Source: a bacterium (GTDB taxonomy: Bacteria; AUK180). Taken from it: DNA of 19,205 nucleotides. How positions within the stretch are numbered: position 1 is the first letter of the stretch; every line of letters begins with the position of its first letter. The stretch lies in the NCBI GenBank assembly GCA_021162505.1, contig JAGGYO010000106.1, forward strand, positions 1 to 19,205, read 5' to 3'. Under the pieces are notes generated by a model. That model was not told the origin of the DNA. It did no database searches and saw nothing but the letters and a program-made list of their open reading frames with translations. The translations under genes were made by a program, and so were the position numbers. Positions 1-6,510 of this stretch are shown here, one piece after another.

Positions 1-27
1 AAAAAAATATGAATTTTGAGAAATTTG

Positions 28-36
28 TGATATAAT
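28..36 (+). promoter_or_regulatory. Extended -10 promoter for the first operon
   Basis: The sequence TG-A-TATAAT at 28-36 is a perfect extended -10 element (TGNTATAAT). No good -35 lies upstream; the best partial match is around 9-14, as expected for extended -10 promoters. Transcription should start near position 43, giving an untranslated leader of about 70 nt before the ATG at 112. That leader has only a weak GAGC/GCTC pairing around 70-93 and no riboswitch I recognise. Confidence 0.6.
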
Positions 37-111
37 ATCTAAATAAAGGAAGAAAAAATAGATATAGCCGAGCAGAGAATTTTCTAGTGGCTCAATTTAG
101 AGGAGAAAAAT

Positions 112-528
112 ATGCCTAATAGACAAAAAATAGATTTGGACGAGGAGAACAATAATTGCATCGGATGCGGTGAAAAGAATCCAATTGGTTTAAAATTGAA
201 ATTTGAAATGCAAAAGGGAGTCGCCGTTACCCATTCCAAACTAAGTTCCAATTATGAGGGCTATAAGAATATCATTCATGGCGGGATAATTACTCTCGTT
301 TTGGATGAAACCTCCGCTAAGGCAATACATTCGCTTTCCATTGTCGCAGTTACAGGCAAAATAACGGTATATTTTAAAAAGCCATTAATGGTTAGAGATG
401 AATTTACCTGTGAAGCCAAGGTTGTCAGGGAGGATGGCCGCCGGTTCTTCGTGGAGGCAAAATTATTGGTGGGAGATGAAATAAAAGCCCGCTCCGAATC
501 GGTTTTTTTTAAGATAAGCGAGGTATAA
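112..528 (+). CDS. PaaI-type hotdog-fold thioesterase
   Basis: This 138-residue protein is a single hotdog domain of the PaaI/4HBT thioesterase group, which hydrolyses acyl-CoA or similar thioesters in the cytoplasm. Seen in the sequence: an N-terminal CxxCG-x3-NPxGL segment (Cys16, Cys19), typical of one PaaI subfamily, and the HGGI-x5-DE helix motif (His56-Gly-Gly, Asp65), where the acidic residue is the usual catalytic position. The length matches the family. The start is supported by AGAGGAG at 99-105. The stop lies one base before the moxR start, so the two genes are probably co-transcribed. The acyl substrate cannot be inferred; the link to the MoxR cluster is only positional. Confidence 0.85.
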   Translation: MPNRQKIDLDEENNNCIGCGEKNPIGLKLKFEMQKGVAVTHSKLSSNYEGYKNIIHGGIITLVLDETSAKAIHSLSIVAVTGKITVYFKKPLMVRDEFTCEAKVVREDGRRFFVEAKLLVGDEIKARSESVFFKISEV

Positions 529-529
529 A

Positions 530-1477
530 ATGGAAACAAAATTTTCAGATTTTCAAAAGATATTGGCTACCTTGGGTGATAATGTTGAAAAGGTGATCAA
601 GGGAAAAAGGGAAAAGATCGATATCATACTTATTTCAATGGCTGCACAAGGGCATATTCTTATTGAAGATGTTCCGGGTGTTGGCAAGACCATGCTTGCA
701 AGAAGTATTGCACAATCAATAAACGGTGATTTTCAAAGGATACAATTTACCAATGATCTACTACCTACCGATATTCTCGGTAATTATATTTATATTAAGA
801 ATGAAGGCAAATTCAGTTTCAGGAAAGGACCGATATTCACAAATATTCTTTTGGCTGATGAGATCAATAGAGGAACACCAAAGGTGCAGTCCGCTCTTTT
901 GGAGGGAATGGAAGAATATACGGTTTCCATAGATAGAAATACCCATCCTTTACCATCACCGTTTTTTGTTATTGCAACAGAAAATCCAATAGAACAAGGC
1001 GGAACATTCATTTTACCCGAAGCAGAATTGGATAGATTTTTAATAAAGATACCAATGGGGTACCCCTCAGCAGAAAAAGAAAAAGATATATTAAAAGAGG
1101 TGCAGATCATTCATCCAATCGAAAGGATCGAGCCGGTGGTCGCTATTTCCAAGATACTTTCATTACAAAAGATGTTGAAAAATGTTGAAGTTACTGCTCT
1201 CATTAGAGAATATATCATAAATCTCATTACTAAAACGAGAGATAATGACAACTTACTCTTAGGGGCGAGTCCCAGAGCTTCCATTGCTTTGCAGAAAATG
1301 GCTCAGGGGAATGCAGCGTTCAAAGGCAGGAACTTTGTAATACCCGATGATGTTAAGAATATCTTTGTTCCCGTTTTACGCCACCGATTACGATTGACCC
1401 CCCAAGCAAGGATCAATGGTTTGACAAGTGATATAATCTTAGAAAACCTTATAAATGAAACAGAAGCCCCAAGATAA
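530..1477 (+). CDS. MoxR-family AAA+ ATPase
   Basis: A 315-residue cytoplasmic AAA+ ATPase of the MoxR class, the chaperone-like partner of DUF58 and transglutaminase proteins. The Walker A loop PGVGKT sits at residues 49-54 (Lys53, Thr54), and Walker B ends in Asp110-Glu111 followed by INRG, the signature of this class. The conserved ATENPIEQGGTF stretch (sensor region, about residues 149-160) and the C-terminal lid domain are present, and the length is normal. A weak GCGAGG upstream and a 1-nt gap from the thioesterase stop suggest coupling. The last 23 nt overlap the DUF58 gene. In characterised relatives these ATPases help assemble or activate membrane or metal-containing complexes; the target here is unknown. 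Confidence 0.93.
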   Translation: METKFSDFQKILATLGDNVEKVIKGKREKIDIILISMAAQGHILIEDVPGVGKTMLARSIAQSINGDFQRIQFTNDLLPTDILGNYIYIKNEGKFSFRKGPIFTNILLADEINRGTPKVQSALLEGMEEYTVSIDRNTHPLPSPFFVIATENPIEQGGTFILPEAELDRFLIKIPMGYPSAEKEKDILKEVQIIHPIERIEPVVAISKILSLQKMLKNVEVTALIREYIINLITKTRDNDNLLLGASPRASIALQKMAQGNAAFKGRNFVIPDDVKNIFVPVLRHRLRLTPQARINGLTSDIILENLINETEAPR

Positions 1478-2615
1478 AATATTTGGGATAAAAAATTATT
1501 TATTATTAAATATTGTCGTTTTAATAACATCTATTAATACGGGATTGAACCTATTGTTCTTTATATCAATCATAATGATGGTGATCTTAATATTATCATA
1601 TTATATGGGAAAAAAGAATATTGACAAGGTAGAGATACAGAGGTTCTATAAAAAAGAGATCTTTGAAGAGGAGCGTGTTGATATTATATATGAGATCTTC
1701 TCTAATGACGACAAATTTTTTCTGGAGTTTAAAGATCATATACCATTTGTTAAAAACAGTATATCATCCTTATATTTGGATAATATTCAAAAAGGAACTA
1801 CAAGAAGGGTAGAAAACAGTGTATTTTTTAATTTCCCCGGTATATTTTATTTTCAAAGAATAGAAATTTCTTCTTCCTATCCGCTCCCATTTTTACGATT
1901 TAAAAGATCCGTTTTGGTTAATGACAGAATAGTTGTTTATCCGAAATATTTTGACATCACATTTTTTCCCGAGCATCTGATGAATATAAAAAGTGAAAGT
2001 GAACAATTCAAGTCTCGAATAGGGTATGGGGATGATATCTGGGGTATAAAACCCTATGAATTCGGAGATAGAATAAGGGATATTGATTGGAAACTATCAC
2101 TAAAATTAGATGATATTTTGGTGAAGGTAAGGGAAAAAAAATTGGGGAAAAAAGCCTGGGTCATTCCTTTGATAAAGAACCAACTTTATACAGAGGACAA
2201 TTCTGATATTATTAGAATGTCCGCATCTATAATCAAGAACCGTGTTGATAATGAGTATGCAGTGGGGGAGGTAGTAGGTGGGAAGGTACTGATCCCTCAA
2301 TTGGGTCGTGAACAAATTTACCTGCTATTGAAGGAATTATCAAATATTTGGAATGTAAATATTAAAGATCAAAAATTAGACCTTTATTTTGAAAGTTATT
2401 TGAAAAGCAGCATTGTATTTATTGTTTCAAATGAATCCCCTCGAAAGCATATTGCCCTCATTAGCGATCTGAAAAAATACGGAAATAGTGTAATTTACAT
2501 TTACATTAAGGAAAAAATAGATAATGCAAAAGACCTTATGGAATATGGTATAGCCAATGAATTCTTCATTTATATAACGGATAGCAGGCATATGGAGATG
2601 GTATTTGAAGAGTAA
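1455..2615 (+). CDS. DUF58 membrane protein
   Basis: A 386-residue DUF58 protein, the usual companion of MoxR. Two hydrophobic segments lie at about residues 13-30 and 33-50, anchoring the protein in the inner membrane. The DUF58 core follows: the motif FGDRIRDIDWK (about 203-213) with the later VKVREKK corresponds to the family signature GDxxRxIDWKxxAR...LxVKxxE. The A-R pair of the consensus is replaced by L-K (SLKLDD). The domain resembles a von Willebrand A fold and probably binds partners. The ATG at 1455 lies inside the 3' end of moxR and has no clear Shine-Dalgarno, so translation is probably coupled. I see no better downstream ATG before the first membrane segment. Confidence 0.88.
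   Translation: MKQKPQDKIFGIKNYLLLNIVVLITSINTGLNLLFFISIIMMVILILSYYMGKKNIDKVEIQRFYKKEIFEEERVDIIYEIFSNDDKFFLEFKDHIPFVKNSISSLYLDNIQKGTTRRVENSVFFNFPGIFYFQRIEISSSYPLPFLRFKRSVLVNDRIVVYPKYFDITFFPEHLMNIKSESEQFKSRIGYGDDIWGIKPYEFGDRIRDIDWKLSLKLDDILVKVREKKLGKKAWVIPLIKNQLYTEDNSDIIRMSASIIKNRVDNEYAVGEVVGGKVLIPQLGREQIYLLLKELSNIWNVNIKDQKLDLYFESYLKSSIVFIVSNESPRKHIALISDLKKYGNSVIYIYIKEKIDNAKDLMEYGIANEFFIYITDSRHMEMVFEE
2594..2607 (+). promoter_or_regulatory. Shine-Dalgarno deciding a TTG start
   Basis: GGAG at 2594-2597 sits 7 nt before TTG at 2605. No in-frame ATG occurs before 2656, which would cut into the first membrane segment, so TTG is the preferred start of the transglutaminase gene. Confidence 0.5.
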
Positions 2616-4653
2616 AAAAGCATATCTTTTCTCCCTTGTATTCCTGATCTATGTAATGTCAAGCTTAACTCTCTATCTTTATTTAGGGGAAAACCTCATG
2701 AGATGGATGATTCAAACCTCTATCCTTATCCTTGGCATATTGGTATCTTTTTTTAATTTTCATAATAAAGAGAATTTTTTATTTGACAATATCTTGGGAT
2801 TCTTTTTTATTGTTTTCTTTATAGTACAATCTGTTCTCATATGGCAGGGTTTTTATGTAGTAAAAGATATTTTGGCAATCTCTTTTTCCTGGGGGTTACC
2901 TCTTGTGGCATTTCGATTGTCTACAAAAAAGAATTTTATAAATTTTTATGTAATCTCTTTCATAATAATGATCTATGATGCGTCTATTTCTTATAATCTA
3001 TACTATGTCCTTATTATTTTTCTATTTTTATTTGCCAGTATACTTTTTTTTGTCATTTTAATACCCCCGATGGATAAACCTGTATTTATCGCAAAGAGAA
3101 CCGGTGTTCCTTTGAGAAAATTGTTACAGGGATCTCTAAAGATTAGTGCTTTTTCTTTCCTTGCCGGCATTTTGATCTATATGTTCTTTCCGCTTTTTTG
3201 GCATGTAAATTTTTTTAACCTCCCGTTTTCCAAGAATAAAAATTACTTTACACCTCCGGATACAAGTAAAAAATCCATTTCTCTACCGGGATTTTCTCTT
3301 GAATTTTCACTTACCTCAGGAAAGGTTTGGGATGATCCCCAGCCTATACTATTATTGAAGACCTCTCACTTGAATAGATTACATTATTTGAAAGGTGTGA
3401 TTTACGATCATTTTAACGGCAGAACTTGGAAAACAACATACTCCCGTCGCTACCAATTGAAAAATTATAGCTGGCAATTGAGAGTACCTTTTGAAAGTAA
3501 GGACATGATAAATTACGAAACCGATTCTCAGGTAATAACATATTTAACGGAAATTCCAAATATCATGTTCTACGAAAATTATCCCATAGTCATCAGGTTT
3601 CCCGCCAATAAGGTATTTATGTCAGAGATCTCCAATATTTATATTCCAAGGATACTGAAATTTCCCTTTACTTATTCAGTGGTAAGTAAACTGCCGTTAA
3701 AAATACTCCCTGCTGCTAATATTTGGGATATAGACATTTCTTTTGACAAATATCTCCAGATACCATATTTAAGCAAAAGAACGGTGGATCTTTCAAATGT
3801 AATTACAAAAAGTGAAGTGGATGATTATGATAAGGCACTTGCATTAGCATCTTATTTGAGGACCAATTATAAGTATAGTGATGAATTTTCCTTTTTGCCC
3901 AATAGAAGCGACCTGGTGGATTATTTCTTATTTGTTTACAAAAAGGGTTATTGCGAACAATTTGCCACCGTATATGCCATAATGCTAAGATCCACCGGTA
4001 TTCCCTCCAGGGTTGTGTCGGGTTTTGCCGGCGGCGAATATGATCCTAAACAAAATGGGATATTGTTCAGAGGGCGTCACGCGCATGCTTGGGTGGAGGC
4101 TTACTTTCCGCAATACGGGTGGCTTACAATGGATGCTACACCTGTATCGGAACGATCATTGAAAATTAACAAGCAGAGTTTCTTTTCAAAAATAGCGGGT
4201 ATATTTTCCACAGACCCGCAGAATCTTATTCCTAAAAGAGTAAAACAAAAGTTCAAAAAGATGATGATAGGATCTTTTAACTTCATAAAAAATCATTATT
4301 TAATTTCAATAGTCCTCTTTCTTCTCATAATTGCAAGCATAATGTTTTATATACCATTTAAGGAATTTCTCCACTTGAAAAAATTAATGAAAAATATTGA
4401 TGATGATCCTTATGTTCTTTTTTATAGATTAGAAAAGTTCTTTCCCTTAGAAAGAGAAAAAAGCGAAACAGAGATTGAATTTACCAAGCGGATAAAAGCA
4501 AAATACCCGAAGATAATAAAATTGCTAAATAAATTTCTGGAAAATTATATTTATATAAAATATAAAGAAGCCTTAAAAGAAGAATATAGGGAAAAAATAA
4601 TCGTGTTATTAAAAATATTAAAAAATATAAAAAAGTCCTTGAAAAAAAACTAA
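2605..4653 (+). CDS. TgpA-like transmembrane transglutaminase
   Basis: A 682-residue membrane protein with TgpA architecture: about six or seven hydrophobic segments in the first 200 residues (DUF3488-like), a soluble part, a transglutaminase core, a further membrane segment near 563-586, and a charged C-terminal tail resembling DUF4129 (ETEIEF...YIKYKEAL). The catalytic triad is visible as Cys450 (GYCEQFA), His494 (HAHAWVEAYF) and Asp510 (MDATP). The core should face the periplasm, and the substrate is unknown. It completes the MoxR-DUF58-TgpA trio. The start is TTG at 2605, chosen because GGAG (2594-2597) lies 7 nt upstream; it overlaps the DUF58 stop by 11 nt. The -35 of the next promoter lies in its last codons. 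Confidence 0.9.
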   Translation: MKSKKAYLFSLVFLIYVMSSLTLYLYLGENLMRWMIQTSILILGILVSFFNFHNKENFLFDNILGFFFIVFFIVQSVLIWQGFYVVKDILAISFSWGLPLVAFRLSTKKNFINFYVISFIIMIYDASISYNLYYVLIIFLFLFASILFFVILIPPMDKPVFIAKRTGVPLRKLLQGSLKISAFSFLAGILIYMFFPLFWHVNFFNLPFSKNKNYFTPPDTSKKSISLPGFSLEFSLTSGKVWDDPQPILLLKTSHLNRLHYLKGVIYDHFNGRTWKTTYSRRYQLKNYSWQLRVPFESKDMINYETDSQVITYLTEIPNIMFYENYPIVIRFPANKVFMSEISNIYIPRILKFPFTYSVVSKLPLKILPAANIWDIDISFDKYLQIPYLSKRTVDLSNVITKSEVDDYDKALALASYLRTNYKYSDEFSFLPNRSDLVDYFLFVYKKGYCEQFATVYAIMLRSTGIPSRVVSGFAGGEYDPKQNGILFRGRHAHAWVEAYFPQYGWLTMDATPVSERSLKINKQSFFSKIAGIFSTDPQNLIPKRVKQKFKKMMIGSFNFIKNHYLISIVLFLLIIASIMFYIPFKEFLHLKKLMKNIDDDPYVLFYRLEKFFPLEREKSETEIEFTKRIKAKYPKIIKLLNKFLENYIYIKYKEALKEEYREKIIVLLKILKNIKKSLKKN

Positions 4654-4667
4654 AAACTTATTATAAT
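4639..4667 (+). promoter_or_regulatory. Consensus sigma-70 promoter for the structured RNA
   Basis: TTGAAA (4639-4644), a 17-nt spacer and TATAAT (4662-4667) make a near-perfect housekeeping promoter. The -35 overlaps the last codons of the transglutaminase gene. The predicted start is at G4673 or G4674, exactly where the 5' arm of the long closing stem begins. This is the strongest promoter in the window by consensus match. Confidence 0.8.
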
Positions 4668-4672
4668 ATAGC

Positions 4673-4806
4673 GGATTGGGATAGACACAAAAAAGAGAGC
4701 GAACCAATCAAAGTATTTTGGGAACGTTCCCTGAAAAGGCAGTACCTTTTTAAATCGTACCCCCCTAAACATTAGGGTCCGTATCTTCGTCTATCCCGGT
4801 CTATAT
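4673..4806 (+). ncRNA. ssrS: Structured small RNA, probable 6S RNA
   Basis: Seen: a closing stem pairs 4674-4686 (GATTGGGATAGAC) with 4789-4801 (GTCTATCCCGGTC), 13 bp with two G-U pairs. Inside it, AAGA (about 4693-4696) can pair with TCTT near 4784-4787. An apical arm is formed by GGGAACG (4720-4726) with CGTACCC (4756-4762, one mismatch), capped by AAAAGG/CCTTTT (4734-4739/4745-4750) with a 5-nt loop. The 3' side of the open middle holds a small hairpin CCCTAA-ACA-TTAGGG (4763-4777). Closing stem, open bubble with a hairpin in its 3' strand, and terminal arm is the layout of 6S RNA, the RNA polymerase-binding regulator. It is shorter than usual (about 130 nt against 150-200). As I recall, 6S genes often sit by zapA or rny, which fits here. 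Alternatives are an rny leader or an unnamed RNA. The 3' end is uncertain because no U-run follows. Confidence 0.6.
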
Positions 4807-4808
4807 AA

Positions 4809-4838
4809 GTGAGGCAATAAATGGATTTTGCATATAAT
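4809..4838 (+). promoter_or_regulatory. Possible second promoter, for rny
   Basis: TATAAT at 4833-4838 lies 46 nt before the rny ATG, with a TG dinucleotide two bases upstream of the hexamer. The -35 is poor (GTGAGG at 4809-4814, 18-nt spacing). It would give rny a leader of about 40 nt, independent of the upstream small RNA. The -10 match is perfect, but in AT-rich DNA that alone is modest evidence. Confidence 0.4.
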
Positions 4839-4884
4839 TTCTTAAATTCTTTTTATTCGATTCAACTTAACAGGAGGAGAAAAC

Positions 4885-6498
4885 ATGAATACTATATACA
4901 TTGTAATTATAGTAATACTGGCGATGTTATCAATAGTCGCCTTTTTAATAGGCAAAAAGCAGGGTGAGAGAACGGGGAAGACCAAACTATTAGAAGAAGC
5001 TCGGCAAAGAGAAGACCATATTTTAAATAAGTCAAAAAATCTGGAAGAAAATCTTAAGAACAAGGAAAGAGAGATCATTCAGAATGCTAATCTGAAAGCA
5101 AAAGAGATCATTATTTCAAAAAGAGAAGATCTGGAAAAAGAATTAGATCTGAAGAGAAAAGAGATCGACAATAAGGAAAAACGGTTTATCCAAATGGAAG
5201 AGAACCTATCTAGAAAAGAGGATAAGATCAGCAAAAAAGAAGATCTTTTCGAGTATAAAAAGCGTGATGTTCTTGATAAAGAAAGAAAGATCAAGATGAG
5301 GGAAGAGTCTTTAAAAGCAAAAGAATTGGAACTGCAGGAAGCCGAGCAGGCAGAAATTGAGAATCTTGAAAAGATCTCTCAATATTCATCAGAAGATGCA
5401 AAAAATCAATTGATAGAGATAATGGAGAAGGAAGCTCAATATGAATTTTCTTTTAAATTGAAAAAATTTGAAGAGGAGTTTGTTGCACAACGAGATCTAA
5501 AAGCAAGAGATATGCTCGTCAGTTCCATCGAAAAAATAGCTGTGGATTTTGTCAATGAATCTACCATTACAACAATTGCTTTACCCAACGATGAAATGAA
5601 GGGCCGCTTGATAGGTCGTGAAGGAAGAAATATTCGAGCATTTGAAAGCGTTTCAGGTGTTGATCTAATAATTGATGATACACCTGATGTTATTACCGTT
5701 TCATCATTTAATCCAATTCGTCGTGAAAAAGGTGCTCGACTTTTGGCAAAACTTATTTCAGATGGCAGGATACATCCCAAAAGAATAGAAGATCTCTATA
5801 AAAAGATAGATAAAGAAGTGGACGCAGATATTAAGAAAACCGGGGATGAGGTTGCCTATGAATTCGGTCTTACTAATCTCCATCCCGATATTACATTGCT
5901 TTTAGGAAAATTGAAATTCAGAACTTCCTATGGACAGAATGCTCTTCAGCATTCAAAGGAGGTTGCATATATTGCAGAATATTTAGCTCGTGATCTTGGA
6001 TTGGATGTAGAGATAGCAAAACGCGGAGGATTATTACATGATATAGGAAAAGCAATTGACAGGGAAGTAGAAGGAAATCATCAAGAATTGGGTGCTGATA
6101 TCGCCGCTAAGTACGGTGAGGATCCAAGGGTGATCAATGCTATTAGAGCACACCACGGAGATGTTCCCTATAATTGTCTAGAAGCTGCTGTGGTAAAAAT
6201 AGGTGATGCGGTTTCTGCATCAAGACCGGGTGCTAGAAGAGAAAGTTATCAATTTTTCATTAAAAGAGTAAAAATGCTTGAAGCTATTGCTTCCTCATTT
6301 TTCGGTATAGAAAAGGCATTCGCCATACAAGCGGGAAGAGAATTAAGGATAATTGCTAATTATAAAGAGATAAATGATGATGAAGCACGCTTGCTCGTTA
6401 GAAATATTGCAAAAAAGGTTTCTGATGAAGTAAAATTTCCAGGCACCATTAATATAATGCTTATTAGAGAAACGCGTGTGGAAGCTGAAGCCAAATAA
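4885..6498 (+). CDS. rny: Ribonuclease Y
   Basis: A 537-residue membrane-anchored endoribonuclease that starts mRNA decay. It has the full RNase Y plan: an N-terminal membrane helix (about 3-23); a long, highly charged coiled coil (about 30-200, rich in E/K/R); a KH RNA-binding domain with GRLIGREGRNI at 240-250; and an HD metal-dependent nuclease domain with His385-Asp386 in GLLHDIGK. The length is close to the usual 510-540. The start has an excellent AGGAGG at 4872-4877, 7 nt upstream. It follows the small RNA and opens a long chain of overlapping genes; the flavoprotein-DeoC fusion begins 12 nt after its stop. Confidence 0.97.
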   Translation: MNTIYIVIIVILAMLSIVAFLIGKKQGERTGKTKLLEEARQREDHILNKSKNLEENLKNKEREIIQNANLKAKEIIISKREDLEKELDLKRKEIDNKEKRFIQMEENLSRKEDKISKKEDLFEYKKRDVLDKERKIKMREESLKAKELELQEAEQAEIENLEKISQYSSEDAKNQLIEIMEKEAQYEFSFKLKKFEEEFVAQRDLKARDMLVSSIEKIAVDFVNESTITTIALPNDEMKGRLIGREGRNIRAFESVSGVDLIIDDTPDVITVSSFNPIRREKGARLLAKLISDGRIHPKRIEDLYKKIDKEVDADIKKTGDEVAYEFGLTNLHPDITLLLGKLKFRTSYGQNALQHSKEVAYIAEYLARDLGLDVEIAKRGGLLHDIGKAIDREVEGNHQELGADIAAKYGEDPRVINAIRAHHGDVPYNCLEAAVVKIGDAVSASRPGARRESYQFFIKRVKMLEAIASSFFGIEKAFAIQAGRELRIIANYKEINDDEARLLVRNIAKKVSDEVKFPGTINIMLIRETRVEAEAK

Positions 6499-6510
6499 TG
6501 AGGTGCTGAG

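Noticed and set aside
790..1110. Open frames on the minus strand opposite moxR, rny and others
   Set aside because: They are antisense to strongly conserved genes, show no family motifs and lack ribosome-binding sites.
1455..1477. Overlap of the MoxR and DUF58 genes as a possible frameshift
   Set aside because: Both proteins are complete with normal domain boundaries and lengths, and a short overlap is common in this cluster, so no frameshift is needed.
4720..4731. GGGAACGTTCCC palindrome as a LexA-type SOS operator
   Set aside because: The Gram-positive SOS box needs four bases between GAAC and GTTC; here there are none, and the site lies inside the RNA rather than at a promoter.
4673..4806. 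Riboswitch, SRP RNA or tmRNA as identity of the structured RNA
   Set aside because: I find none of the conserved cores of known riboswitches, no SRP GGAAG/AGCAG apical motif and no tmRNA tRNA-like ends; the 6S layout fits better.
4763..4806. Intrinsic terminator after the transglutaminase gene or the RNA
   Set aside because: The CCCTAA/TTAGGG hairpin and the closing stem are not followed by a U-run, so termination here is not supported.
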